Shown here: positions 11,352 to 24,463 of the stretch, piece by piece
Layout of the letters: every line of letters starts with the position of its first letter
How positions within the stretch are numbered: position 1 is the stretch's first letter
Assembly: GCA_025201705.1 (NCBI GenBank)
Contig: MU616567.1
Coordinates: forward strand, 62,001 to 126,000
Source of the DNA: Dissophora ornata
Lineage: Eukaryota; Mortierellomycota; Mortierellomycetes; Mortierellales; Mortierellaceae
DNA length: 64,000 nt
Direction of reading: 5' to 3'
Made by a program: the position numbers and the translations under genes
The notes under the pieces: generated by a model
What the model saw: the letters and a program-made list of their open reading frames with translations, nothing else
Databases searched by the model: none
Told to the model about the DNA's origin: nothing

Positions 11352-14300
11352 ATGGATCCCGCCCAGCTGCCAGCTGGCCAGAACGGCCTTCCGAGGCCCC
11401 AGACAATCAATGACCTAGACATTGCCCCTCCAAAGGCCGATGACGAATACTCTTCACCCCAGATCCCGGGAGAGGCTCTCCTGAACGAGGTTGTGGGCAA
11501 GGCCATTGGTGGCATTGTTATCCCCTCTGATATTCTCCCTGCGGACATGCCGGTTGCAGCAACCCTTGATGCTAAGAAGGCTGAGCAGACCAACGGAAAA
11601 AAACCAACCCCATCAGTGCCCCAGCAAGAACAAGCGCCTCCATCGTCCGTGAAGGATGCGAAATCTCCAGTACCCACCAAGGAAAACGGAACTCTTGAAA
11701 AGGACGTTGCAACAGCCAAGGCTAATATTGTTAAAGACATCAAGAGCCATATTCCAGGAGCTTTTCCGGTCGTTGCACGCATTGGCTGGCTTGATGCATA
11801 CAAGCGCATCGATGGTCCTAACAACGAGTTCCGCGACAAGTCAATCTGGATGGAAGAGTTTGCGAGCAGCGCCCTATTTGGCGCCTTCTGGCATAACGCC
11901 GCGGCCCTCTTTGTGATCCCGGTTGCTTGCTATGTTGTCTTTAAGCTTGGAGGTGGTTTTGTGTCCTTGATCTTGATCATTGCCTTTGGAGGTAAGGAAA
12001 CCTTGTCAGTCTGGATCAGTAGATACGTGAGAGGAAAAATATTGAAAGTATTCAGTACATGTCGACGGAACAGAGATGAAGCGGTGAAAGGCGGGGATAG
12101 AGTGTGTAGTGGCTAAAGCAGCCCACATGGGGAAGTTTTGGACGTAATGGGTACTAAAACGAACACCGCTCTTTTTTTTTTTTTCTTTTTTTTTTCTCGT
12201 AAAACAGCAACATACTACAAAAACTCAATCCGACGCTTCCGTCGCAACGCCAGAGACGATATTACTCGCGAGTTGATTAAGAATGCGGTAAGGAATCAAT
12301 TGGCTCAGCGTCCCGGCTCCCTGTGAAGCTTATTGCCTCTTCCGTGACCTTTTTTTGGCAAGCTGATCTAATCGCTCTCTGACTATAAAATAATGGTTCA
12401 TTCAATTCTGTAGATCGAAAATGATGTTGAGACAACCGAGTGGATCAACAACTTCTTGTCCAAGTTCTGGCTTATCTACGAGCCTATCCTCAGTGAATCG
12501 GTGGTGCAGATTGTCGACGGCATCTTGGTCGATCAGACCCCTGCGTTCCTGGACTCGATCCGTCTGACAACCTTCACTCTGGGAACCAAAGCTCCTCGGG
12601 TTGAGAGCATCAAGGCTTTTCCCAAGACGGACCCCGATGTTGTGGTAGGTTGAGAGAGCTGAGTTATTTTTATTCCTGTATTCTGGGGTTGTGATTGCTC
12701 TCCTGATAAAATATGAGACTAGTTTATTCATCCACGCTAACCACGGCTACTCACTCGTATGCTAACAATACTCTATACCCCACGGTCTCTAGCTGATGGA
12801 CTGGCGCTTGTCATTCACACCCACAGATATCGAGGACATGACTCCCAGACAGCTGCGCACCCAGATTAACCCCAAGATTTGCCTGACGATCCGAGTTGGA
12901 AAGGGTATTATCGGTGCTGGCATGCCCATCCTTGTCGAAGACATGTCTTTCAAGGGCCACATGCGCTTCAAACTGAAGCTCATGTCCAACTTCCCGCATA
13001 TCAAGACTGTCGACTTTTGCTTCCTTGAGCCACCAGAGATCGACTATGTCCTCAAGCCGGTCGGTGGAGACACCTTTGGAATGGATATTGCTCATGTAAG
13101 GCTCTCTTCTCCCCCCCCCTTTTTTTTTTTTTTTTTGCGGAACAAGTCATTACATCGAAATAGGCCAAGTTCAGCAAATGGCAAATGGTCAACTCGTTTT
13201 AATGCTCAGTCACGTCGCCACACCAAAAATAGATCCCAGGACTTCAGTCCTTCATCCGCGATCAGACCCATGCCATCCTTGGTCCTATGATGTATGCCCC
13301 CAACGTCTACACTCTCGATATGGAGCAGATGATGACGGGCGGCGCATCTTTGACGGCTGCTGCCGGTGTTGTACAGTTTACGATCTATAATGCCAAGGAT
13401 CTCAAGAACACAGAGCTGGTAGGAAACTCGGATCCTTACGTCAAGATCCGTCTCGGCAACCGTCCCGAACTGGCCACCACTGCCGTGAAGGAGGATACGT
13501 AAGTTTGGCTTCGCTCTCCACGATGATATCGTGTCTGATTAGCAAGATGTGCAGTGTTATGCAATCGTCATTGACCATCCTTGTCACTTTGTTTTAGATT
13601 GAACCCTGTCTGGAATGAGACCAACATCATCTTGGTCAACAACTTGAACGAGGTCGTCTGCATGGAGATCTTTGACAAAGACAACGTTCGCAAGGATCGT
13701 CCTTTGGGCCAGGCCAACTTTGATCTCAAGACTCTTGAGGAGGAGCCTATCCAGGACGATGTTTGGTGCAAAGTTCTTCGAAATGGCAAAGAGCGTGGAG
13801 CTGTCCGAATCCGTGCCGCCTATTTCCCCGTGCAGGCACCCCAGCCTTCGGCGGATGGTACCGAGATGATACCAGTGGAATCCAACCATGGTATCCTGGC
13901 AATCAACCTTGCACAAGCAAAGGATATTACTCGCACCGGAAAGACAAAGTCGCTCTGCAAGGTCTCTCTCAACGGACGCGTTGTCCATACCACCAAGAAC
14001 ATGAGTGGAGCCAACCCTGCTTGGGGTTCAGATCTCGATGTCTTTGTCACCGACCTCGAGGCGGCGCAGATCTTAGTCGAGGTTATTTCCGACAGTCGCG
14101 TTATTGGCTCATACAAGGTATCTGCCAAGAAGCTGATCCAGGATACGACTGATAAAGTTGACTGGGCGAGCCTTCAGGGCGGTGAAGGTACTGGAAAGTT
14201 GAAGATCACAGGCGTTTGGAAGCCCGTTTTGATGGGCGACGATATGAGCCCGAGCGTCCACAAGCCGGCGTTTGGAGTGATTCGCGTTCAGATGATGGCG

Positions 14301-16810
14301 GGACGAGATATCAAGAATGTCGAGATTGGAGGCAGCTCAGACCCTTATGTTGTTATCACTGGAGATAAGAGCGTTCGTGGACGTACCAAGGTCATCGACA
14401 GCAACCTGAACCCTGTCTGGGACGAGATCTTCTATGTCGCAACCTCGTCCATGAAGCAAACGTTTGAGTTTGAGTGCTTCGATTTCCAAAAGGTGACCAA
14501 AGATAGGACGCTGGGAAGAACGGAGTTTAGCGTGAGTGAGATTGTTGAGGAGCTTCCAGACAAGGCAGGATATGCTGCTCGCCCAGCTATTGAGAGATGG
14601 GCTCCTTTGAAGCAAAAGGATGGTGGCACCAAGGGAGAACTCCACTACAAACTCTCCTTCCATCCCTCCCTCAAGCTCGCTCAAGAGGCAACTAAGGCGG
14701 AGAAGGCTAATGTGGGTGTCCCCGCGGTTGTCCCCGTGGCTCTTCCCGGCACTGCCCCAGTGGAGACAGTCGACACAACTAAACCATCTCCTCAAAACCT
14801 GGAGAATCCCGTCTCGGCTGCTGTGGAGACTACCGCAGCCACCCTGCCACCGGGAACCATCTATGCACACGAGGCTTTGGATTATGACTCTGGCATTCTA
14901 GTCGCACACCTTATTGGCGCCGACCTGGAGCGGTCCAACACGTATTGCGAGTTCTATGTTGACAGCGACCACTACCAGTTCAAATCTGAGCCCCAGAAAT
15001 CTCGCAACCCCAAATGGAATGAAGTTGCAGACATCTTCATCAAGGAGCTCGAGTATGCTAAGTTGGTCATTCTAGTAAAGGAAAAGTCGTCACTGGAAAA
15101 GGACCTTCTTATTGGCACTGTTACCCAGAATATCCGCACTCTTCTGGAGACGACCCCAGCCGCAGGCGGACGCTTCCCCATTCTTGATAAGACTGACCAT
15201 CGTGGTTCCATACAATTGAAGTTCGAGTACCTCCCTGTGCCCATCGAGCTCATGCCTAAGGAGCGTCTCGACAGTATGTATCATCGACAGTTACTCTTCG
15301 CGAAACGATGTTCTCACATGACTTTGCGATTCATTTATGACTGACCTATTTTTCGACACTCGTATTCAATAGACATGGGCAACTTGACTGTGAACCTGAT
15401 GCGCGCAAAGAATCTTATTGCAGCTGACCGTGGAGGTTTCAGCGATCCGTATATTGTTTTTAAGGTCAACGGCAAGGAAGTCCACAAGTCAGAGGTCATC
15501 AAGAAGACCCTGAACCCGGAGTACAACGAGAACTTTGTCGTCCCCATTGTATGTTTCATTTGACACCGCTGTCTTAATCATTGGGTCGTCTTTATGCCAT
15601 ATCCCTCACCAGCTTTCCTTTATTTGCCCTTTAGACTTCACGTGTTGATGACCAGGTCACATTCGAGGTGTTTGACTGGAATCAGCTCTCAACAGCAAAG
15701 TCTCTTGGTGTCGGCTCGTTGGATCTTCGCAACATCCAACTCGTGCTGCCAAACGATTTCTCTGTGCCTTTGAAGAACAAGTCGAACCAAGGCGAGGTCC
15801 AGTTGCGCGTCAAGTTTATGCCCGAGTTCTTGTCAAGCTCCAAAAAGTCGTCCTTGGCATCAACCTTTATTGGTGGAGGAGCTAACATCGTCTCCTCTGG
15901 CGGAAATTTAATCGGCCAAGCAGGTTTGGCAGGCGTAGGTGCTGTTTCTGGCGGAGTAGGTGTAGTTGCCAGCGGCATGGGTGCAGTTGGACAGGGGGCG
16001 TTGGACGTGACTGGTGCGGTTGGAAAGGGGGCGCTGGACATGACTGGTGCGGTTGGAAAGGGAGCGTTGAAGGGTGTTGGCTCGGTTGGCAAGGGCGTAG
16101 GTGCGGTTGGCAAGGGCGTCTTTGGAGGCATCTCTGCTGGAGCTTCTGCCCTGGGTTTGAATAACCGCAAGGAGAGGTCGGACACCAGGTCATCCTTGGA
16201 AGCTCCAGTACCTATCCTTCCATCAACAATGATGCCCCAGTCTCCAGAGCAGAAACAGGCCGGTGTGCAGTCATCCAGCTCTACTGCGTCGCTGAACGTG
16301 GGGCCTTCTCCTGTTCCCCGCACGAGCATCGGTTCAGTCCGCTCACATACGTCGATGGTCTTTGATGGTGACGATATTGTCGGAGAGCCCGGCAACCTGA
16401 CCATCCATGTGATTGGGGCTGATGGATTGCAGGGCGTTGACAAGAGCGGCACGAGCGACCCGTATGTAAAGGTGTCAATGGGCGCTAAGACTCTTTTGAA
16501 GACCAAGGTGAGGAAGGAAAACCTATCACCAGTCTGGGATGAGTCCACGGTGGTGCCTGGCATCACTGGTCACCCTGTGACGCTCAATTTCTTGGTGCGG
16601 GACCACAACACGATTGGCAGTGACAAGGACCTGGGCGAGTTTGATCTGCGTCTGTGGAGCCACATCCGGCCCAGCGAGGGCGTATACAAAGACGATTTCT
16701 GGGCTACGCTGAGCGGGTCGGGCGGACGGTTGCACCTTGCGATAGAGTTCGAGCCCCAAGAAGGCAGCGACGGGGGTAAGCAGAAGCGCGGACTTTTCAG
16801 CAGGAAATAA
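11352..16810 (+). CDS. Tricalbin-like ER-plasma membrane tether with SMP domain and six C2 domains
   Basis: Eight exons (11352-11991, 12208-12287, 12414-12644, 12793-13095, 13233-13498, 13598-15273, 15373-15548, 15635-16810) join to 1516 codons. Seen: a disordered N-terminus, a hydrophobic hairpin (about residues 180-215) that would insert in the ER, an SMP lipid-transfer domain (about 216-440), and six C2 domains starting near residues 463, 605, 733, 938, 1067 and 1376. The SDPYV signatures with Asp-rich loops in C2A, C2C, C2E and C2F suggest calcium-dependent phospholipid binding; C2B and C2D look degenerate. Yeast tricalbins tether cortical ER to plasma membrane and move lipids. Yeast tricalbins have fewer C2 domains as I recall. 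Between C2E and C2F lies a Gly/Ala/Val-rich linker with four 11-residue repeats (residues 1240-1283). Introns hold long T-runs. Confidence 0.95.
15980..16111 (+). repeat. Four 33-bp coding repeats (11-residue GAVGKGALxxx units) in the tricalbin linker
   Basis: Read in frame, the units are GAVGQGALDVT, GAVGKGALDMT, GAVGKGALKGV and GSVGKGVGAVG, followed by more Gly/Lys/Val-rich sequence. The DNA is repeated with only a few differences between units 1-3, so this is a recent tandem expansion. An 11-residue period with one Lys and small or hydrophobic residues resembles the amphipathic 11-mer helices of synuclein- and perilipin-type lipid binders. Confidence 0.85.
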
Positions 16811-17059
16811 GCGTCTGTCTGGCTGACGTGTAGTTTATCATTGACATAGTTGAGGTGGCATTTGCATGGCACATCTGTCTCTTTGTTGTTTTCTTTTACT
16901 GTTTGTCTTGAATATCATGAATAAATAATAATTTCCAATAATGCAGAAAAGAGCATACATTTTTTTTTTTTTTTTTGTTAAAAGATCGTTGCTTGTCTAT
17001 GGCTATGGTCCATTCTACATAGTCCCAGCTCCATCCAGGATACCTTGGGTAACACATCA

Positions 17060-19821
17060 TTATTCAGAGTCCTCGTCGTCCTCCTCCTCCTCTGACTCTT
17101 CTTCTGAATCAGACTGCTCCAAAAACTTGATCATGGGGGCAGCCTTTACACAGATACCCAGGAACAAGTAACAAAAGGGACGCGTTAGCAACGTAGCCAT
17201 AGCATAGTTCTTGCATGCTGTCTGTTCACTGCCATAGTGCATCAACTTACCACTTCACGCAGTTTCTTCTCAGTCTCGGTGCCCTGCTGACTCTTCTCGG
17301 AGTGATACCAACTCAATATCGAATCTTCCTCAGTAATGTCTTCGTCGTAAAAGTACCGCAAAGCAGGTGCAAAGATCTTTTGCGCCTGCGTGGTGTCCCC
17401 ACACACACTTGCACAAGCCCTCTGTAGGATGAACAGACCGTCGACCTGATCCGCCTCGTCGTGAATCATCCTGCCAATAAGAGGCCCCCATCGGACCAAG
17501 ATCTCCTTTACAGTCTTGCCCGAGCCCGCCTTTGCAGAAAGATCAATGTTCTTCAACACGCCTGGAATAATTCTCTTTCGCATCTCGTGAAAGTTTGAGT
17601 TTGAGGCCATGCGCAATGTGTTCAACTCTAGCGCTGCAATGTCAACGGCATGACCCTCCTTGAATGCACGCTCTAACGTCTGAGCAATCTCACGGTCCAA
17701 CTCCTCTGCAGGATTGACCTCTTCCTCCTCCGGATCCGAAGCCTCGCTCGCGAAATCGGAAGCAGAGTCATCCTGTGCCTGGTCCTCCAGTTTGAGAACC
17801 GACATGTCAAATGCTAGCCGATTAACCTGCTTGTTCCTTGGATCTGCCTCCTCGTCTTCGTCATCCGATCCCTCGGCCTCCTTGAAAGAGCGACCTCGGC
17901 CCGTGGGGCCGACTAGGACAGGATCTGAAATCAACTCTGCGTCCGAATCGTCATCCGCATCCTCAGCTAGGGCGGTCAGGCGGGAATATGCTGGTACTGT
18001 GGTGTTGGCTCCAATGGTTACATTAAACGAAATTAGGCATCCCTTGCTGATGGTGACGCCCTGCTCCAAAACTGCATTGTTGGCAATGATACTGTACTGG
18101 ACCACGCAGTTGTCAAAGATTGTGACATTATCCCAAATATAAGCGTTATCAATCTTGACATTGGCACCTGCGTACGGATGCGAGGAAATCGCGCACATGG
18201 TGAGATAAACAATGACGAATAGCCATGGTAATAATAACAGACCACTGAAAAAGATGATTCAACGCATTTGCCTTACCAATAACACAGTTCTTGCCGATGA
18301 CACAATTTGAGAGAACAGAGTTCTCGGCGATCTGCGTGTTGGCTCCAATGACAACCTTCTCCTCTACAACACACGTCCTAGACAAAACCACGCTCCTTTC
18401 CTTGTAGACCAGCCCGCGACGGAATTCGTAGCAATCCCCTGGTTGTAAGTTGCTGTCTGGGACCATAGGAAATGTCCACCTCGAGATGATATCCTTACTA
18501 ACGGCGTCATACATCTGAGTACTCCGGACTCTGGCTGCGTAGACATCACTGACCTCGTGGAAATGAATTGTCTTTCCAAGAAGATCAGAGGTCAAGATAC
18601 CATGGACGAAATCTGCGCGAATGTCCTGGTAATCAAAGTTCTCTGTGAACAAAGCTGGCACCTCCACGGAGCAGATGTCAATTTGACAGTCAATCAAGTC
18701 GTTACGGATCTGCACCTCGGGGTGCTTATCAAAGATCTCCATGTTCATGGTCATCCTTCTGTCCTGGCGAGTGCTCTTGAATGCCTTGACAGGTTGGTAG
18801 TGTAAGCATTCCTTTGATTGCTGGTCCAATACAAAGAGCGATCCGTCTCCGACAGCGCTATTCAAATTTAAAGAACACAGACACAAAGCCTTCGGCTGTT
18901 AATACAGCTTCATCTCTCCAAGAGTGATGGCCTCTGCCTCCAAATCAAAACAAGGAACAAGAAAGAGCGCTACGGGGCGATGGCACAGTCTTTTTTTTTG
19001 CGATTGTCGATATCATTGGGTACGAAATGTCACAGTGACTCATCTGCTACACTGCATTAGAAATAGGGAAAAAAGGACAAACAAAAAAAGGCAAAAACAC
19101 GTACCGACTCCTGTGTTGTGGGCTGGCCTTTTTGAGGACCATGGTCATGATGGCACTCTTATCAGCTTGTCGCCTGGCGCGATGCTCTTCCAGGACTTTA
19201 TCCAACTTCATGTTCGAGACAACATCTCCAGTGACTAGGATAAAATCCGTGTCGATCAGCTGTTTAGCGTCCAGCTCCCTCATGGCATCTCCAACAGATA
19301 TACACTCCTGAGAGACGATCGTGTTGATCTTCATGTTGGATGACTTTCCATATTGCCTATTCCGCAGGGTAGCAGAGTATCCAGAGGTGTCAGCGCGTAT
19401 TCGCGTCGATCAATACTAACAAAGGTGTTCGATACAAAGGAGAGAATACGACAGTGAAAATAGATCTTACTTGACGAATGCCTTGACTTTGTCAGAATGC
19501 GAGCAGCAAAAGACAAAGATTTCCTGGACACCTGCAACGGCCAAGAATTCGAATGTGTACGAGATTAATGGGACATTGCACAGGGGCAACAGGCACTAGA
19601 GTAGCATTGGGCAAAGGCAAGAAGCAGGGCGTGAGTTTTTGTTGTTGTTGTTTTTGTTGCTTGTGTTCTTTGTCATTTTCCTGCCTCCAGTGTACATGCA
19701 GCGACAACTTTACGCGGGCAGTCTCGAGGGTGATGGGCTGGAAACGCTCGTCAAAGCTGTCGGCGAGAATGACGGCCTGGAGGACCTGCTCCGTGGATTC
19801 GACTTTGTCCTTTGGCGGCAT
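17060..19821 (-). CDS. GCD6: Translation initiation factor eIF2B, epsilon (catalytic) subunit
   Basis: Six exons (19821-19714, 19595-19471, 19356-19105, 18857-18277, 18167-17251, 17143-17060) join to 689 codons (688 residues; yeast Gcd6 and human EIF2B5 are about 710-720). eIF2B exchanges GDP for GTP on eIF2; the epsilon subunit holds the catalytic centre. Seen: the nucleotidyltransferase-like N-domain with [12 protein letters not shown] and [12 protein letters not shown], a middle domain ending in left-handed-beta-helix hexapeptides ([21 protein letters not shown] and following), an acidic linker, and a C-terminal W2/HEAT domain with ILSWYHSE and a final acidic tail. The catalytic W2 region is intact. 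The gene is tail-to-tail with the tricalbin gene 250 bp away and its start faces the 3' end of the SLC1 gene. Confidence 0.95.
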
Positions 19822-20127
19822 TCTGCTATGTAGTGGACAATGGAGGATTTGTGTTCACCCTTTTTCGTTGTTTCTTTGTAGCCTGGCTGAGAAATACCAC
19901 GTGATCAATCTGGTTGCTCAGCCACAGAAACAGGAAAGCGTCCTTCAATAATTCGCAATAAGCCGTCGGGCGCAACAACGTGGCCGTAACCTTGATCGAC
20001 AAGTTCTTTCTTTCTTTGTTTTTATTTATTAGTTATAGTTATAATACAGTGAGGCAATGGTATGAGTGACGAGGGGTACACATGATTAGATGACAAAATA
20101 ATGCGTGGTGCCTTGACCGGAGTAAAT
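19822..20127. other. Short intergenic region upstream of the eIF2B epsilon gene
   Basis: About 300 bp that must contain the promoter of the minus-strand eIF2B epsilon gene and the terminator of the minus-strand SLC1 gene. An ATTA/TTTATT-rich stretch at 20010-20050 is a plausible 3' end for the SLC1 transcript. Nothing else is evident. Confidence 0.5.
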
Positions 20128-21815
20128 TTATACAATATGGTCGCCAGTGCTCTGGTGGCGATGCTGGGTAGAGGAACCAGAGTAGGCCTCCACTGCAGAA
20201 GAGGTCGAACGGACAGACCGGATCGACTCCTTCTCGGCACCGGAGCTGTGGAGCTGGTGGTGGTGATTTGTGCTGTAGTCCGCAGATTCGACCTCGTCCA
20301 TCGCAAGGGTCTCAGGAGTCTCGCCAGCCTGGCGCGCGTGCCACGCATCATTACGGAACTCGCCTTCCCATCGGGAGACAACAGCGCAGGCAGTCATATT
20401 TCCAAGAACGTTGATGGAAGTGCGGGCCATATCCATAAAGGCATCAACACCCATGATCAAGGCCAAAGGGGCGAGAGGGATGTTTGCATTCGACAAAGTC
20501 GAGGTCAGGACGATGAACGAGGCACGAGGGACAGCAGCCACACCCTTCGAACTCAGCATGAGTGTGATCATGATGACGATCTGCTCACCCACAGACTTGG
20601 AAACACCGGCGACTTGGGCGCAGAACATGGCGGCAAGGGCCAGGTAGAGAGTAGAGCCATCCAAGTTGAAGGAGTAGCCAGTTGGGATCACAAACGCGAC
20701 AATCTCAGGAGGGCACCCAAATGCGACCATGTTCTCCATAGCCTTTGGCAAAGCTGATTCAGACGAAGCAGTGGCAAAGGCCATGAGGAAAGGTTGACCG
20801 ACGGCTCTGGTAAAGTCCTTGAGAGGGAGACGGCACAGCAGGACGACTGGCAAGAAGACCAGGATCACAAAGACGATCAGGGTGCCATAGAGCGTTCCGA
20901 CGAGCTTGCCTGCAGCGGCCAAAGCACCAAGACCGTACTTTCCGACGGTAGCGGCGATGGCGCATCCGATACCGATGGGGGCATAGTTCATGATGAGCTC
21001 GACAACCTTAAACATGATGGCTGAGAGTGAAGCATTAAAGTCAAGCATGATCTTCTTGGATTTTGCGTCGGCCCTCATGATGGCGACAGAAAACATGACG
21101 GCGCAGAAGACAATGGCGAGGACAGCAGAGTGATCGGCCATGGCGCCAAAGAAGGACTGGGGGACAATGGACTCCATCTCGGTGACCCAGGTGATTGTGT
21201 TGTTTACCGTGGCGGGAGCGACGAGACCATCCATGCTGAATCCTTTTCCGGGCTTGACGATGTTGACAGAGAGGAGACCAATGATGAGCGCAAACGTGGT
21301 GGCGACCTCAAAGTAGATGATCGACTTGAGGGCCAGGCGGCCGACTCTGATGAGATCGTCTCCGTGTCCGGCAATACCGACAACCAGGGTAGAAAAAATT
21401 AAGGGACCCTGTACAGTTCAGGGATACATTTTAAGGTTAATATGACGATGGCCATGTATGGTACTGTGCTTAGCGCTAGTTTTAGGTCACCAGTCAACAA
21501 TCGGCGGGGATTAGGGCAGACATAGGCACATACCACCACGGTCTGGATCATGCGGATGAAGACGCGACCCATCGGTTCGAGTTGGACAGCGAAATCCGGC
21601 GCAACCTTGCCGACGACTATGCCAAGAATCATACCGATGATGATCCAAACGGTCAGGTTCGTGTACTTGCGCAGGAGTCGGAACACTAACAAAAAGGGTG
21701 CCAGGATTGAGAGGGCGATTTTGGCAGCAGCACCGTGCTGTTTCTTGGTAGGCTCGTCCGCATAGATAACTGGATCCTCGTTGCTGGCTTCCTTGGTCTG
21801 GAATGGGCTCTTCAT
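20128..21815 (-). CDS. SLC1 (DAACS) family dicarboxylate/amino-acid:cation symporter
   Basis: Two exons (21815-21534, 21408-20128) join to 521 codons. The protein has the eight-helix, two-hairpin layout of the glutamate transporter family: TM1 IIIGMILGIVVGK, scaffold helices, the HP1 serine-rich loop (TASSESALPKAM), TM7 with GYSFNLDGSTLY (the NMDGT position), the HP2 region SSKGVAAVPRASF, and TM8 DAFMDMARTSINVLGN. In TM8 the substrate residues corresponding to GltPh D394, R397, T398 and N401 are present (D420, R423, T424, N427), which favours acidic amino acids or dicarboxylates. The residue at the D405 sodium site is N431. The C-terminus after about residue 440 is a hydrophilic Ser/His-rich tail. 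It is a plasma-membrane or organellar symporter; the driving ion is discussed in the findings. Confidence 0.93.
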
Positions 21816-24463
21816 GGTAGAGTGAGAGAGAACGCGAGCAAAGAGAGATGTGCTAGTCTATATGGCTGTATGGTCGTGGGGGTGTTAGTGAGAGCTAGCT
21901 GTTGCTGCGTTCTGTTTTTTAGGATTAGGAGTGGCACGGAGTAGAATGTGAGAGTGAATGACGGATCAAAGGAAGGAAAAGAGAGGAGAAAGAAAATTGG
22001 GATTAGTCGGGTTTTCCGCATTATTTTCCCTGGTAAAGAAAATCGTCAAAACACACACACGCCAGGGATTGAAGGACATGGGGGATGGAGGACAGGGAGA
22101 GCCAACTGCAACAAACAGAACAGAGGAGGATTGCAGAGAGGCGAGAGACAGAGCAAGACTTCATAGATGCATGTCGTTATTACCAAAGGAGAGGCCAGTC
22201 GTGGGAAAGCGGTGACTGAAGTAGAGAGGAAGGATGAGAGAGTTGAGGTGTAGAATGGAACGGCTGAGGGTATTTATACAAATAAGAGTTGGGGAGAGGC
22301 GGAGAGGCGGGGAGAATATCGGGTTTGTGCTGCCCTGAATGGAATACTGAGGGGTGTACTGCTCGTGTGCACTTGTAGACTGCGAGGATCGAAGTGGTGC
22401 GGATGGCGGTCGAAAGATGGCGGTCGAAAGGTGGCGGTAGTTACTAGTGGTTCTGTTCGAGGGCATTGAAGATTTTTACACGGAACTCTGCTTCTTCGTA
22501 TTGGGTTTCGCCCTTTTTTGACTTTGAGTTTCGCCCTTGTTCTCCATCTCTTGCTCCTCCTGTGCGTTTTGTTCTTGCTCTTGTCCTTGTTCTCCCTTTC
22601 TTTTGGCCCTTGCAGCCCGCACCCAGCAAGACCAGTCTAGCCATCCGCAATCCCTGGTGTGAATCCAGGGGTGGCGTGTTGTGTGCGTGCCATTATTATG
22701 CTGTGTCTGTTGCGCATTGTGCCGTTATTTTGTGACCCAAAACCCCCTCCTCACTTTTTGGCCGTTTTTTGCCTCCACCATAACTCGCGCCAGCCCTCTT
22801 ATCAAATAGGAACATGTTCATGTACACGCACATGTGTATATATTAATACTAATAGTCTATGTGTATGTGATTTCTCGGTTTTTGTACCTTTTCGTCTCGC
22901 ATTTCCCAGGGAACAAACTGGGCTACTTGTGTATTCCGGGTTGTTGATACACAACGCACAAACACTACCACTCACGACGCTAGCCCACAAATCGAGTCAA
23001 ACAAAGCCCTCGGCGAGGGAGAATAACGGGAGGTCGCTGCAGTAGCATCCTAACCTGGTCACATCCATCCCGCAGACTTCTCTCTGTTTGCCTGTCTGTT
23101 TGCTCTCCTCTTCTACTTTGATCTCGTGGGTCCGCATGGACCGGGGATTGTACACGCTCATCGCCACATCGCGCTATCGAAGCATGCTAGTAAACAAGCA
23201 AACATACAGGTGTTTGGAGTAAGTCGACCGCATGTGTCTTGCTCCTCCCACGGCGCATTGTTATCGCCCAGTCCTACCAACTGCTCGGTTTGTACGTGGA
23301 ATCTAGCGGTGATCATTGTTTTTGTCTCTGCGTTTGTCTGGCATAAGGTTTGCCGTCTTCAATTTTTTCATCATCGTTGCTGGGTCTTCCACAAAATCAG
23401 CCCAAGCAAGCAAGCAAGGCATCGATATTTTCGCCGTTATGCCTGCATAAATAGAGTCTGCACTGTAGACTACCCTCATGGTTTTCAGGCAGCATTTCTT
23501 GTATTAACCAGAGAACCGGAGCTGGACTACGTACAGTATCTGAAAGTACATGGCTACATCGGACCTTGTAAAAAAAAAGAAAAATCTGTAATCGGGGTGG
23601 TGCACTACCGAGCTTTGTGGCTCACTATTGGGCCCCAGATGAAGCAGCGAACCATGTCCCTGGAAAAAAAATACTCTGCCTGTGCTGTGAGTGGCTGACA
23701 CGGCATCGATGCCATCAAATGGCTGCAGCACATCTCGGCCCGCTGTCCTGTTTCGGGACATGCGAGCCGCCCTTAATTTACTCCACAGAAGTCTCGCCCA
23801 CATCGCCACTCTTTGTCCTCACGGAGAGGTTGTCATTGATGATGGCTTGTTGCAACATATTCGTGCAAGGTGCCGACCACTGTCATCGGCGTGTCAGGCA
23901 CTGGCCAGTCATTGCTTGGACAAGTGGCATTGTACAAGTGTCATGCAGATGTCAATAAGGCATATGTCGACAATCACGGCAACAGCGTGTCTATGTCTGT
24001 GTCTGCGCCTGCGTCCCCGCATTGGAATTCCGTGCCTCAGGTCAGGGCGCGGTCTCCCCAGAGCTGTTCCAGCATCCGGCAACAGAATGACAGTACTCTT
24101 CTGTGCCGCGTTGTCTAAACGTGGGTAGCTCATACACTGGTTGCACAGAAATAACCTTATTTGATGCGCGTTCATTCGTGCAATCGTCCCTTTACACCGT
24201 AGTCCTGTAACAGTCTACTTGAGCTCGTTGGCACCATGGTGTCATATATAAACAAACATCTGCAAAACTAGACACGCTTTTTTTCGTGGGTTGTGCGATG
24301 TTGGAGTGGCAGTCGTTTTCCCTTTAGATTAGTGGTGATTCTTTGGGAAACAAGGAAGCAAGAAGACTCGTGGCTCATATTTGTACAAGTCTGCAGGCGC
24401 AACTCACACCCTCACTATTCTTTGCTTGCTGACACTCTTCTTTTTTCCTCACCACAGTTTCAT
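21816..24463. other. Gene-poor region upstream of the SLC1 gene
   Basis: About 2.6 kb with no gene I can support. The first 600 bp next to the SLC1 start are purine-rich on the plus strand (pyrimidine-rich on the coding strand), as in other promoters here. Beyond 22.7 kb the sequence has scattered stop codons in all frames and several short frames of no recognisable content. It runs into the decayed element at 24.46 kb. Confidence 0.55.

Noticed and set aside
15682..16566. 294-codon minus-strand open frame under the tricalbin gene
   Set aside because: It is the reverse complement of the Gly/Ala/Val repeat linker; its Pro/Thr/Ala content follows from the sense codons.
23126..24128. Overlapping plus-strand frames of 113-190 codons
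   Set aside because: No motif, no homology I can recognise, and stops in all frames close by; treated as non-coding.
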